A stretch of 64,000 bases of DNA from Comamonadaceae bacterium (GTDB lineage Bacteria > Pseudomonadota > Gammaproteobacteria > Burkholderiales > Burkholderiaceae_C). Position numbers and translations under genes: made by a program. The stretch lies in assembly GCA_015999985.1 (NCBI GenBank), contig JAECRA010000007.1, positions 1-64,000 of the forward strand. Direction: 5' to 3'. Shown piece by piece: positions 8,188-16,661 of this stretch. The notes beneath the pieces were generated by a model. It did no database searches. It saw nothing but the letters and a program-made list of their open reading frames with translations, and had not been told where the DNA came from. Within the stretch, counting starts at the first letter, position 1. Every line of letters starts with the position of its first letter.

Positions 8188-9444
8188 TTAGAGAACCTTT
8201 TCCAGCAGATGTACGGGATGAAGAGGGGCGCAGGAAGTGGGCACTTCTGGGTTCGGCTTCACATCTCGAACTGCAGCCAGCGCTGCGGCTTCCAGTGCTT
8301 GGGCCATGTCGAGCTCAAGATCGCAGTAGGCTTCCAAGCCCACGTGCACGCGCACCAACGCACCCTTGCTGTCCCATGGAACAACGGCTCTCTTGGGCGC
8401 GTCCATAGGCAGGACCAGGCTCTCGTACCCACCCCAGGACAGGCCGATGCCAAACAAGCTGAACGAGTTGAAAAAGGCCTCGGTCTGCGCGCGCGTGATG
8501 GGCCTGAAGACAAATGCGAAGAGTCCGCTGGCACCCAGGAAATCGCGTTGCCAGAGGCCATGCCCTGGATCCTCGGGCAGGGCAGGGTGAAGGACTCGTT
8601 CAACCATGGGGTGTTGCTGAAGAAACTTGGCCAGGCGGACGCCACTTTCCCAATGCCGTTGCAGCCTCAAGGAGAGGGTTCTCAACCCGCGTAGCACCAG
8701 GAAGATGTCGTCAGGGCAGGTGGTTTGCCCGAAGTCCTGCGCTCCAGCTCGGAGTAACGGCCAGGCGCGTTCATTGGCGGTGGCGACACCCATCAAGGCG
8801 TCGGAGTGGCCAACGAGGTATTTGGTTGCAGCCTGTATCGATACATCTACGCCATGCTCAAAGGCTTTGAAAAACAGCGGGCTGGCCCAGGTGTTATCCA
8901 TGACGACAAACGCATCGCGCTTGTGGGCCTGCTCCGCGATGGCTGGAATGTCTTGAACATCGAACGTCGCAGAACCGGGAGATTCCACAAACACCAGGCG
9001 GGTGTTGCTCCGCATCTGAGCCGCAATACCAGAGCCTATCGCGGGGTCATAAAACTCCACTTCCACGCCAAGACGAGTCAGCACATCTTCGGCAAAAGCT
9101 CTGGTTGGGCCGTACACGCTGTCGGTCAACAGCACGTGATCGCCCGAGCGCACGAATGCCAGGATCGAATGCGTGCATGCAGCCAGCCCAGAAGGAAACA
9201 CCAACGAGCGGTGGCCTCCTTCCAGTTCGGCCATCATGTCCTGCAGTGATGCTGTGGTGGCTGTGCCAAAGCGTCCGTAAGAAGCGTAGGGGTTGCCGGG
9301 TGTCTTGCGAGCTTCCCATTCCTGAAGGGTGGGCGCCACGATGGTCGAGCCTCTGCAGATCGGGGTGTTGACCAGCCCTCCGTGGTTAGCGGGGTTTCTG
9401 CCGCTGTGAAGCAAACGGGTGTCGATGTTGAAATTGGAATCCAC
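8188..9444 (-). CDS. PLP-dependent Cys/Met metabolism enzyme, cystathionine beta-lyase-like
   Basis: Fold-type I PLP enzyme of the Cys/Met metabolism family, nearest to MetC-type cystathionine beta-lyases. It shows the opening NIDTRLLHSGRNP, a phosphate-binding FPSGLAACTHSILAF region, the cofactor aspartate segment VVMDNTWASPLFFKAF and the Schiff-base lysine in ATKYLVGHSDALMG. The open frame reaches TTG 9531, but GTG 9444, directly before DSNFNIDTRLLH, gives the usual N terminus and 418 residues; both starts have weak ribosome sites. Beta-lyases release ammonia, pyruvate and a thiol from cystathionine or other cysteine conjugates. In this operon it may instead act on an amino acid released from the imported substrate. 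Confidence 0.8.
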   Translation of the reverse strand: MDSNFNIDTRLLHSGRNPANHGGLVNTPICRGSTIVAPTLQEWEARKTPGNPYASYGRFGTATTASLQDMMAELEGGHRSLVFPSGLAACTHSILAFVRSGDHVLLTDSVYGPTRAFAEDVLTRLGVEVEFYDPAIGSGIAAQMRSNTRLVFVESPGSATFDVQDIPAIAEQAHKRDAFVVMDNTWASPLFFKAFEHGVDVSIQAATKYLVGHSDALMGVATANERAWPLLRAGAQDFGQTTCPDDIFLVLRGLRTLSLRLQRHWESGVRLAKFLQQHPMVERVLHPALPEDPGHGLWQRDFLGASGLFAFVFRPITRAQTEAFFNSFSLFGIGLSWGGYESLVLPMDAPKRAVVPWDSKGALVRVHVGLEAYCDLELDMAQALEAAALAAVRDVKPNPEVPTSCAPLHPVHLLEKVL

Positions 9445-9555
9445 GGGTACGCCTATTGAGGTAGAGGAAAGCGCCTTGTTCTGAAGACGCGTTTCAAAAG
9501 CTGGGGTAAATGGGGCGCGCGCTTTAAACAATGGAAATGCGCGCGTCTGCAGGGC

Positions 9556-10617
9556 TTACTGATTGACTCGCGACAGCAGGCCCGTCACGGTTTCGCCCGC
9601 CAGATTCAGGGGTTCCAGCAAGTCGTTCTCTGCTACGAAGTCACGGTTTGTAATGAGGCTTGCGTTGCCGATGATGGCTTGCGTGGCAGACATGTCTACG
9701 CCGGCGATTCGACCCAGAGCGACGTTGAAAATCAATCCGAACGGAACGTCTTCTGCTAGGAATCGGGTCGCGACATCAGTGGGGCCGGGTGGCCCCCCGC
9801 GGCTGGCGTGAAGTTCGTCCGCGATCCCGCTCAAGTTGTCCGCAGAGGTGGAGAACGACTGGGCAAAGTGCTGTTCAATCGTCCGGACCTGCGTGCCGAA
9901 TGCATTGGCCAAGGCGATGCGCTCGGCATCAAGCTTCTTGATGGCAGAGGACACCATTGAGGTCATGTAGTGGTATTGAGGCCAGTGCTCCCCACGCTCG
10001 ATACGGGTCCAGTTGTAGAGTGCGAGCGGCCCATGCGCAACCGGGTTGATGTTGGTCAATGCGCTCGTCAACGCGTGGTCTTGCGGGGTGAACCGGTCAC
10101 CAAAAAGTTCATTGCACAGGCTCACGACGGCAGCAGAGCGCTGCCTCGGAATGGACGAGACGCCCAAGGCCACGCGGCACGTCATGATCTTCACGTGGGT
10201 GTCGCTCTGCCTGCGTGCGGTGAGCACAGTCGTGCCAAAGCTGGCCACCGTGATGTCGCAATTTCGCTGACGTGTCTGCTCTGCAAGGTACAGGGCAGAC
10301 AGTGAACTCATGGAACTGATGATGACAGTCTGGCCGTCGCGCAGATGAGGGATGAGATCGTCCATGACACGCTTGTGACCATTGACTATCACCGCGATAA
10401 GGAGGACATCAGCGTCCTGGGCCAATGCGGCTGCGCTATCGGCCACTTCAACGCGAACTTCGGCTGTCAGTACGCCCGAGGCGGTCAGCGGTGCATCGCG
10501 CAATGCGTCCGCGTTGTGTCCTGTGGGGGACCAGACTTTTATTTTGTGGCCGCGGTGGGCCAGCCAGGCGGCAGAAGCCAGGGCAACAGCGCCTGAACCT
10601 ACGATTCCTATGTTCAT
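9556..10617 (-). CDS. NAD/NADP octopine/nopaline dehydrogenase family protein
   Basis: A 353-residue opine-dehydrogenase-type enzyme. The N-terminal Rossmann domain starts MNIGIVGSGAVALASAAWLA; the C-terminal all-helical domain contains the conserved NPVAHGPLALYNWTRIE with the likely catalytic histidine and HWPQYHYMTS. Such enzymes reversibly form or cleave secondary amine dicarboxylic acids from an amino acid and a keto acid, using NAD(P)H. It lies 9 bp after the Bug 2 gene and ahead of the Cys/Met lyase-like and OCD-like genes, so an operon for uptake and breakdown of an opine-like compound is a coherent reading. Staphylopine-type metallophore synthesis is less likely because no nicotianamine-synthase-like gene or metal transporter is near. 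Confidence 0.82.
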   Translation of the reverse strand: MNIGIVGSGAVALASAAWLAHRGHKIKVWSPTGHNADALRDAPLTASGVLTAEVRVEVADSAAALAQDADVLLIAVIVNGHKRVMDDLIPHLRDGQTVIISSMSSLSALYLAEQTRQRNCDITVASFGTTVLTARRQSDTHVKIMTCRVALGVSSIPRQRSAAVVSLCNELFGDRFTPQDHALTSALTNINPVAHGPLALYNWTRIERGEHWPQYHYMTSMVSSAIKKLDAERIALANAFGTQVRTIEQHFAQSFSTSADNLSGIADELHASRGGPPGPTDVATRFLAEDVPFGLIFNVALGRIAGVDMSATQAIIGNASLITNRDFVAENDLLEPLNLAGETVTGLLSRVNQ

Positions 10618-10626
10618 GGTCGCTCC

Positions 10627-11610
10627 TTAGTTCACTTTGATGTTGCTTCGGCGGATAACAAGGCCCCAGCGATCGAAGTCTTCCGCGACCACCTTCTCCA
10701 TTTCTGCCGGGCCGCCACAGGAGGGAAGGGCGCCCAAGCCGATGAACATCTCCTGTGTCTCAGGGAGTTTGCAGATGGCCTGGAGTTCATTGGACAGGGA
10801 CTCGAGGCGTGCTGAAGGCGTTTTGGCCGGCGCCATGATGCCGACCCAGACGGGCACCTCCAGCCCGCTCAAGCCTGCACTTTCGTTCACTGTGGGTGCT
10901 CCACCGAGCGTGGATATGCGCTTGGAGGTGAAGCTGCCGAGTACGCGTGCAGTGCCCATCTTGACCGCGGGGTCGATAGATGCAGAACTAGCAACCATGA
11001 CCTCTACCTGGCCGCCCATCAAATCCGTCATGGCCGGGCCTGCACCTCGATAGGGCACCGGCAAAATGGGCACACCAACGCGTTGTGCAAACAACTCACC
11101 CACCAAGTGAGAGATGGAACCTGTGCCGTTGGACGCAAAGCTCAAAGGTGCCGAGCGGACCTTCGCGTCTCGGATCAATTCGGCCATGGTGGTGTAGCGG
11201 CTCTGGGTGCGCACAGCCAGGGTCATGGGAGTATCTGCAAGGATCGCCAGAGGCACGAAGTCGCGCTTTGGGTCATAGGGCAGTTTGGGCTGCAGGTGAG
11301 GCGCTATGGTGATTGGACCTCCGGTCGCAATCAGCAAAGTGCTTCCATCCGGCATGGATTTGGCTACCTGGTCGGCCGCGATCACGCCGCCCGCGCCGCC
11401 CTTGTTTTCCACCACAACGGTCAGGTTCGCGCGGGTCGTCAACTTGTGAGCAAAGTACCGCGCGATGGCATCTTGAGCGCCTCCCGCTGCAAACGGCACG
11501 ATGAAGCGCACGGGCTTTTGGGCGCTGACGGCCTGGGCCCATGCGGTGTTTGGCGCGGCACACAGCACTCCCGCGCTGCAAAGAATGATCGGCAGAATTT
11601 TTGACTTCAC
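10627..11610 (-). CDS. Bug family periplasmic solute-binding protein 2
   Basis: A 327-residue secreted binding protein: signal peptide to about residue 26 (NTAWAQ), then KPVRFIVPFAAGGAQDAIAR, VVVENKGGAGGVIAADQVAK, KLPYDPKRDF and VPYRGAGPAMTDLMGG. The start is GTG 11610, supported by AGGAG six bases upstream. First gene of the operon with the opine dehydrogenase, lyase and OCD-like genes; its ligand is probably the compound that these enzymes process. The ligand-contacting loop sequence differs clearly from Bug 1 and Bug 3, so the paralogs are not recent copies of each other. Confidence 0.92.
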   Translation of the reverse strand: MKSKILPIILCSAGVLCAAPNTAWAQAVSAQKPVRFIVPFAAGGAQDAIARYFAHKLTTRANLTVVVENKGGAGGVIAADQVAKSMPDGSTLLIATGGPITIAPHLQPKLPYDPKRDFVPLAILADTPMTLAVRTQSRYTTMAELIRDAKVRSAPLSFASNGTGSISHLVGELFAQRVGVPILPVPYRGAGPAMTDLMGGQVEVMVASSASIDPAVKMGTARVLGSFTSKRISTLGGAPTVNESAGLSGLEVPVWVGIMAPAKTPSARLESLSNELQAICKLPETQEMFIGLGALPSCGGPAEMEKVVAEDFDRWGLVIRRSNIKVN

Positions 11611-11894
11611 GCTATCTCCTGAGTTGGTGCGAGGTCATTCGGATGCCGCATCCGGTTCGTGAATGCCGTCAATTTCCTTGCGAATCAAGGACCGATGAAC
11701 TCGCGTTTGCTCAGAAAATTGTCGCTAGAGGGAAGGAGTTATTTCCTGCGTAATTTGATGGAAATCGCCTGTTTCTTAGATCAGTTTTCTCGTTAATGGG
11801 CAAAATATGAAATCGTGTTTCATCCAGCTTTTTCTGATCTAAAACCGGGGGCTCCTTCCCAAGCCGGTAGATGTTCAAGCTCCCAAGAATGAGA

Positions 11895-11995
11895 ATGACC
11901 GCTGCAGCCGTAGCTGGAGCGGTCATGAAGGAGATGGTGACTGAGGGTTTGGAAGTTCAGGTCGCCGCAAGAATGAACTGCTTGGTGCGTACCGC
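11895..11995. repeat. Direct repeat copy A: Bug-gene 3' end plus downstream hairpin
   Basis: Aligns without gaps to 13818-13918 (offset 1923). It includes the 28-nt hairpin at 11897-11924 and, on the minus strand, about 13 codons ending ...RTKQFILAAT-stop, matching ...RTKQFNIQAN-stop of Bug 3. Homology stops abruptly near 11995, so this is a truncated remnant. The two copies flank msrPQ. Confidence 0.8.
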
Positions 11996-11996
11996 T
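11957..11996 (-). pseudogene. Remnant C terminus of a Bug gene
   Basis: Minus-strand reading gives a C-terminal fragment RTKQFILAAT followed by TGA at the position homologous to the Bug 3 stop (13880). Only about 13 codons are recognisable; the remainder of the gene is missing. It is the coding part of repeat copy A. Confidence 0.65.
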
Positions 11997-12180
11997 GTGT
12001 TCAGCAGAGGCTCATATGGGTCTGGAAGCCAGTTATCACGAATTATTTAAGATTTGGTGAGGATTTCTAGATCACTATTGTTCAAAATAATCAGCAGACT
12101 TGTTGAACCAAAAGTCGGCAGATTTCTTATGGTGCTGCGCGGCGTTCTGTTTTGTCATTCGGTAACTTAAGGGACTTACT

Positions 12181-13164
12181 ATGTTGATCCACACCCGAGA
12201 CTCAGGATTTATCCATCCTCACGGCAGCGAGATTACATCGAAGTCGGTCTATTTACGCCGGCGTGAGATGCTGCAATGGGCGACGGTGGGCAGCCTCGGG
12301 GGTGTTCTGGGTGGACGCGCCGTGGCTCAAGACAAGCCTCAAACGGCCTTGCGTGCCATTCCTGCCGCTAAGTCGACGGTCGCTGGTGCCATGGCCAGCG
12401 ATACGCTCACCTCTTTCAAGGATGCGTCGAGCTACAACAACTACTACGAGTTCGGCCTGGAGAAAAGCGATCCCGCGCGCAATGCGCATACGCTGCAAAC
12501 CAGACCCTGGACGGTGCGAGTGGAGGGTCTGGTCAACAAGCCGCAGACCCTGGGTATCGAGCAGCTACTCAAGCTCAGCGCTCAGGAAGAGCGTATCTAC
12601 CGCCTGCGATGTGTGGAAGGCTGGTCCATGGTGATCCCGTGGGTCGGTTATTCACTCTCGAAATTGCTTTCCCTGGTTGAGCCCATGGGCAGTGCCAAGT
12701 ATGTAGAGTTTGTGACCTTGGCCGACCCCAAGACCATGCCCGGGTTGCGCGCCGGCGTGCTGGACTGGCCCTACACCGAAGGGTTGCGGCTGGACGAGGC
12801 CATGCACCCGCTCACGCTACTCGGCTTTGGAATGTATGGCAATGAACTTCCACCGCAAAACGGTGCGCCGGTGCGCCTTGTCGTGCCTTGGAAATACGGA
12901 TTCAAGAGTGCCAAAAGCATTGTGGCTATCCGTCTTGTCGAACGCGAACCCAGCACAGCCTGGAATAAGGCCGCACGCAACGAGTATGGCTTTTATTCCA
13001 ACGTGAATCCGGATGTGTCCCATCCACGCTGGAGCCAGGCTACCGAGCGCCGCATTGGCGAAGGCGGGCTATTTGCCAAAAGGCGCAAGACCCAACTGTT
13101 CAATGGCTATGAGGCCCAGGTAAGCCAACTGTACGCGGGCATGGACTTGCGCAAGAATTATTGA
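12181..13164 (+). CDS. msrP: Protein-methionine-sulfoxide reductase catalytic subunit MsrP
   Basis: A 327-residue molybdenum-cofactor enzyme (YedY type) that reduces methionine sulfoxide in oxidised periplasmic proteins. A Tat signal with [16 protein letters not shown] (about residues 27-42) exports the folded protein. Family blocks are [18 protein letters not shown], the Mo-ligating cysteine in [19 protein letters not shown], and [16 protein letters not shown]. The pair continues at once with msrQ: the stop TGA at 13162-13164 abuts the msrQ ATG. MsrPQ takes electrons from the respiratory quinone pool. It is the only plus-strand unit in a 12 kb minus-strand catabolic region and is flanked by the duplicated Bug 3' segment. 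Confidence 0.95.
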   Translation: MLIHTRDSGFIHPHGSEITSKSVYLRRREMLQWATVGSLGGVLGGRAVAQDKPQTALRAIPAAKSTVAGAMASDTLTSFKDASSYNNYYEFGLEKSDPARNAHTLQTRPWTVRVEGLVNKPQTLGIEQLLKLSAQEERIYRLRCVEGWSMVIPWVGYSLSKLLSLVEPMGSAKYVEFVTLADPKTMPGLRAGVLDWPYTEGLRLDEAMHPLTLLGFGMYGNELPPQNGAPVRLVVPWKYGFKSAKSIVAIRLVEREPSTAWNKAARNEYGFYSNVNPDVSHPRWSQATERRIGEGGLFAKRRKTQLFNGYEAQVSQLYAGMDLRKNY

Positions 13165-13779
13165 ATGGCGGGCATGAGTTTCCTGCAAAAGCCGCTCACG
13201 CGTGTGGCGCTACACGGTCTGTGCCTCGTCCCGGCTTTATGGCTTACCTACCTCGCGCTGACCGACGGCTTAGGGGCCAATCCGGCTGAATCGCTGTTGC
13301 GGTCTTTGGGGGATTGGACCATCCGTTTTCTGTGTTTGGTGCTGGCCGTCACCCCGCTGCGCCAATGGCTGAAGTGGAATGCATTGGCATCTTATCGGCG
13401 CATGTTGGGGCTCTACACCTTCTTCTACGCCACCCTGCATTGGCTGGCTTACGTCGTTTTCGACATGGGACTTGATTGGCAAGCCATTGTGCAAGATTTG
13501 CCTAAGCGCCCCTTCATTTTGGTTGGCACTCTCGCATGGCTGATCTTGTTGGCGCTGGCCGTTACATCCATCCCCCGGCTTATCCGCCGCATGGGGGGCA
13601 AGCGCTGGCGGCTATTGCACCGCGGGATTTATGGCGTGGCTGCATTGGCGGTGTTGCACTTTTTTTGGATACGAGCCGGGAAAAACAATTTTGCAGAGGT
13701 GGGATGGTATGCGGCAATACTCTCGGGTTTACTGCTTGCCCGTTGGTGGTATCGACGCCAGAAGTTGAAGGAAAAATGA
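13165..13779 (+). CDS. msrQ: Heme-binding membrane subunit MsrQ
   Basis: A 204-residue integral membrane b-type cytochrome (ferric-reductase-like domain) that passes electrons from quinols to MsrP. About six transmembrane helices are visible, with the heme-ligating histidines in YATLHWLAYV, in LLHRGIYGV and in AVLHFFWIRAG. It starts directly after the msrP stop without intergenic bases, indicating translational coupling. Length is normal for the family. Confidence 0.94.
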   Translation: MAGMSFLQKPLTRVALHGLCLVPALWLTYLALTDGLGANPAESLLRSLGDWTIRFLCLVLAVTPLRQWLKWNALASYRRMLGLYTFFYATLHWLAYVVFDMGLDWQAIVQDLPKRPFILVGTLAWLILLALAVTSIPRLIRRMGGKRWRLLHRGIYGVAALAVLHFFWIRAGKNNFAEVGWYAAILSGLLLARWWYRRQKLKEK

Positions 13780-13817
13780 ATTCGCTAGGTCGACTAGTTC
13801 ATCGTAACTTTATGAAA

Positions 13818-13918
13818 ATGACCGCTGCAGCCTAAGCTGGAGCGGTCATGAACGAGATAGTGGCTGAAGGTATGGAAGTTCAGTTCGCCTGAATATTGAA
13901 CTGCTTGGTGCGCGCCGC
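13818..13918. repeat. Direct repeat copy B: intact Bug 3 3' end plus hairpin
   Basis: Partner of 11895-11995. It holds a 28-nt hairpin (13820-13847; 12 bp arms with one mismatch and a four-base loop), the 32 bp behind it, and the last codons of Bug 3. The hairpin is downstream of the minus-strand Bug 3 stop and also follows msrQ on the plus strand, so it could act as a terminator for either; no strong T-tract is present. Confidence 0.8.
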
Positions 13919-14839
13919 CCAGCGTTCGCTTTCGGCCTGCGTGAACGCTGCGAACGCCTTGGGCGTGCTACCAACCACGGTGGCGCCTACCGCCTGAATC
14001 TGTTCCCGCACTTCAGGCATTTGAGATATCTTGACCATCGCAGCGCCCAGCTTGTCGATCACATCTTGCGGCGTTCCTTTAGGTGCCCAATAACCATGCC
14101 AAGTTTGAATGTCCATGTTAGATACACCTAGTTCTGCAAACGTGGGCACATCCGGAAGCATGGGTGATCTCACCGGGCCGGTGATGGCCACCACGCGGAT
14201 CTTCCCTGACTTGACGTGGGAAGCTGCCGCAGCCACTGCGTCAAAAGTCATGGGAACACGACCGCCCGCCAAGTCCATCGCAGCGCCCGTACCCGCCTTA
14301 TAGGGAATTTGCACGACGGGGATTCCGGTTGCTTCTGACCACATTTCGCCGGAGAAATTGCCTGCCGTGCCCCGCTGGCCACCATAGTTCATGGGCTCCT
14401 TCAAGCTCTTGGCCCACTTGAGGAACTCTGCATAATTTTTTGCAGGCAACTCCGAGCTGATCATCATGACCATCGGCATGGCGGTGATCTGGCTGATGGG
14501 CACGAAGTCTTTCACGGGGTCGTAGGGCACCGCTTTTTGAAAATTGGGTGTGATGACGTGTGCCGATGAACTTGCGAGCAATCGGTAGCCGTCCGGTGCC
14601 GAACGTTGAGCCGTCTGCGTTCCGATGACACCAGCCCCGCCGGCGAGGTTTTCAGTGACGACAGACTGGCCCAACTCAGCTTCAAGTTTGATGTTGATGA
14701 TGCGAGCCACGATGTCGACATTGCCGGCTGGCGCATATGGCACAACGACTCGAATCGGTTTGTTGGGATAGGACTGCGCGTGAGTTACCGCTGAAAAGAC
14801 GATAGGTAACGCAGCAAGAATTGAGATGACAAATTTCAT
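13880..14839 (-). CDS. Bug family periplasmic solute-binding protein 3
   Basis: A 319-residue secreted protein with a signal peptide (residues 1-21, ending VTHAQS) and the Bug pattern YPNKPIRVVVPYAPAGNVDI, GQSVVTENLAGGAGVIGTQ, KAVPYDPVKDF and IPYKAGTGAAMDLAGG. It is the last gene of a unit with the UroD/MtaA-like protein and an SDR dehydrogenase, 34 bp after the latter. The same kind of partnership (Bug with UroD/MtaA-like) occurs at 5.0-7.0 kb, suggesting related substrates. A truncated copy of its 3' end lies beyond msrPQ. Confidence 0.92.
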   Translation of the reverse strand: MKFVISILAALPIVFSAVTHAQSYPNKPIRVVVPYAPAGNVDIVARIINIKLEAELGQSVVTENLAGGAGVIGTQTAQRSAPDGYRLLASSSAHVITPNFQKAVPYDPVKDFVPISQITAMPMVMMISSELPAKNYAEFLKWAKSLKEPMNYGGQRGTAGNFSGEMWSEATGIPVVQIPYKAGTGAAMDLAGGRVPMTFDAVAAAASHVKSGKIRVVAITGPVRSPMLPDVPTFAELGVSNMDIQTWHGYWAPKGTPQDVIDKLGAAMVKISQMPEVREQIQAVGATVVGSTPKAFAAFTQAESERWAARTKQFNIQAN

Positions 14840-14873
14840 GAGGACCTCAGGAACTGGTTTGCGAAGGGTGTAC

Positions 14874-15656
14874 TTACCAAATACCGGTGTGCGCGCCGCC
14901 GTCGATGACCACTGCCTGGCCGGTCATGAAACCGGCATCGCGCGAGCAGAGGTAGGCACACAGAGCCGAGAATTCATCGGGTGATCCGAAGCGCCCAGCG
15001 GGCGTGGCAGTGGTTCGTTGGGCCACGATCTCCTGCCTCGATGCACCCGCCATGGCCATCAGCTGGTTGGTATTGGCAATCTGTGTTTCTGTTTCAAAGA
15101 TGCCGGGCAAGATGGAATTGACCGTCACGTTGTGAACCGCAATGTCTCGGCTCAACGCCTTGATGTAGCCCGTGAGTCCCAGACGCGCCGCCGCTGGCAT
15201 GGCAAGGCGAAGTTCCGGATCTTTGATCAGGCGCGAAGTCACGGCCACAATGCGTCCAAACTCGCGCTTCACCATGCCCTGACTAAGTGTGGAGATCATC
15301 TCCACCTGGGCCAGTAGCATGGCATCTATGGCAGCGCGCCAGGCTTCTGCTGGCCAGGCACCTGTGGTGGCCGGCACTTCGGGCCACCCTCCACACAAGA
15401 CCAGAATGTCCGGTGCAGGACAGCCCGAGAGAATGGCGGCACGGCCTTGCGGCGTGGACATATCCGCCACGATGTAGTTGGCACGTACGGCATGGCGCTG
15501 GCGAATTTCTTCGCACGCTTGCTGGAGGCGGGACTCTTCCCTGGCGGACAGAGTGATGTGAACGCCCTCCGCAGCCAGGCGTTCGGCGCACGCTCGGCCC
15601 AGCCCTTTGCTTGCACCGCAGAGCAGGGCAGATCGGTTTGAAATATGCAGATCCAT
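14874..15656 (-). CDS. SDR family NAD(P)-dependent oxidoreductase
   Basis: A 260-residue classical short-chain dehydrogenase/reductase. The cofactor motif is slightly altered to CGASKGLGRACAERLA (Gly-X3-Gly-X-Gly kept). The usual catalytic YxxxK is not obvious: the expected place reads AARLGLTGYIKALSRDI, with Lys in GYIKA but no YxxxK tyrosine four residues before it, as in some fabG-like members with AxxxG. The active-site serine segment is AVTSRLIKDP. The C terminus FMTGQAVVIDGGAHTGIW is typical. It begins three bases after the UroD/MtaA-like stop. Activity should be confirmed because the catalytic tyrosine appears substituted. Confidence 0.85.
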   Translation of the reverse strand: MDLHISNRSALLCGASKGLGRACAERLAAEGVHITLSAREESRLQQACEEIRQRHAVRANYIVADMSTPQGRAAILSGCPAPDILVLCGGWPEVPATTGAWPAEAWRAAIDAMLLAQVEMISTLSQGMVKREFGRIVAVTSRLIKDPELRLAMPAAARLGLTGYIKALSRDIAVHNVTVNSILPGIFETETQIANTNQLMAMAGASRQEIVAQRTTATPAGRFGSPDEFSALCAYLCSRDAGFMTGQAVVIDGGAHTGIW

Positions 15657-15659
15657 GGT

Positions 15660-16661
15660 TCAGGCCGCAACTGCTTGGAAGCGTTTCACGGTGTCCGCAA
15701 TAACGTCCATGAGCTCGGGCGAGGTATTGGAGTTGATGGAGCAGTCCGGACCGAGTATGTGAAACCTCCCGTCCATCTCCTCAAGCGCTCGCTGCACGTG
15801 GGCGGCCAATTCAAACGGCTGCATGGTCGCGATCACGGGCTTGGCGGGCGCTCCTGACATTACTGTGCGACCAGTGATCTTGTGCATCTCCGTCAGCGTT
15901 GGATTGCCCGGAGTGGTGGCCCAGCTGAAGACGTTGGCTTCATGGTCTTTGAACCATGGCGCATGCACAGCCGGCCCGCACATGTGCAGAACCTTCATGG
16001 GGCAATGGCGGGCGGCGACGAGGATCTGGTCGTCAAAGGGCTTTTGGAAGCGTTCAAACTCTGCGTCGCTCACGTCGCCTGCGTTGCCAGTCGTCGTGGC
16101 GTAGTAGATGCCGTCGACACCGACGTCGATGCAGCGTTGCATGTATTCGGAAAGTGTGGACGTCATGTTGGCAATCGCCCGTTCCAGCGCTTCTGGTGCA
16201 GTGCTCTGCATGCGAAGCACCCCCGATTTTCCCTCAGGGTTCATGAGCGCCAAATTCATCATCGGCGCAAAAATGGTGGCAATGATGTGCACATCGTCAC
16301 CCACAGATTCGCGGATGCAGCGATACGCTCTGACCTGCTCCTGCAGTGAACCTTGGTCGGCAGTGACCATGTCCACATTTCCCAGGTCTGCGTCGTTGTT
16401 GATCGCGAACTTTGCGACGACGGGGCGGTCGTCTCTGCCCTTGTGCGGCATCATGTCCTGGCCCCACATCTCGCCAAAGCAGTGGGCTCTGGTCTGCGGC
16501 TTGATGAAGTCAAAGTCAAAGCGCTGGTAGAGCCGTACCGTTTCCTTCGCCAACACTTCATCGGTGTGTTCTTCACAGAAATTGTGGAGCCACACCCCAA
16601 ATGGAACCCGGTCCACCAGTTGGCCGGATATGGCGGCTTCGACGCGTTGTTTCTTGTTCAA
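15660..16661 (-). CDS. UroD/MtaA-superfamily protein 2
   Basis: A second UroD-superfamily barrel protein, 333 residues from a probable TTG start at 16661, preceded by AGGAGA with seven-base spacing; the longer open frame to 16781 has no good site. The zinc pattern of MtaA/CmuA-type methyltransferases is present: VLHMCGPAV gives His226 and Cys228, and ILGPDCSIN gives Cys307. It is only distantly similar to the copy at 5005-6024 but has the same motif spacing (79 residues between the second and third ligand in both). First gene of a unit with SDR and Bug 3. No corrinoid protein gene is adjacent, so the methyl acceptor is unknown. Confidence 0.8.
   Translation of the reverse strand: MNKKQRVEAAISGQLVDRVPFGVWLHNFCEEHTDEVLAKETVRLYQRFDFDFIKPQTRAHCFGEMWGQDMMPHKGRDDRPVVAKFAINNDADLGNVDMVTADQGSLQEQVRAYRCIRESVGDDVHIIATIFAPMMNLALMNPEGKSGVLRMQSTAPEALERAIANMTSTLSEYMQRCIDVGVDGIYYATTTGNAGDVSDAEFERFQKPFDDQILVAARHCPMKVLHMCGPAVHAPWFKDHEANVFSWATTPGNPTLTEMHKITGRTVMSGAPAKPVIATMQPFELAAHVQRALEEMDGRFHILGPDCSINSNTSPELMDVIADTVKRFQAVAA

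Larger units (their letters stand above)
11611..12180. other. 570 bp intergenic region before msrP
   Basis: No credible protein gene. The first part should contain the promoter of the leftward Bug 2 operon and the last part that of msrP. In between, 11895-11995 duplicates the 3' end and downstream hairpin of the Bug 3 gene. A 71-codon open frame on the minus strand (11711-11926) lacks a ribosome site and recognisable domain. Confidence 0.6.

Noticed and set aside
7218-11610. Opine metallophore biosynthesis cluster
   Set aside because: An opine dehydrogenase is present, but no nicotianamine-synthase-like enzyme, racemase or metal exporter/importer accompanies it.
11711-11926. 71-codon minus-strand frame before the Bug 2 operon
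   Set aside because: No ribosome site, no recognisable domain, and it overlaps the duplicated hairpin.
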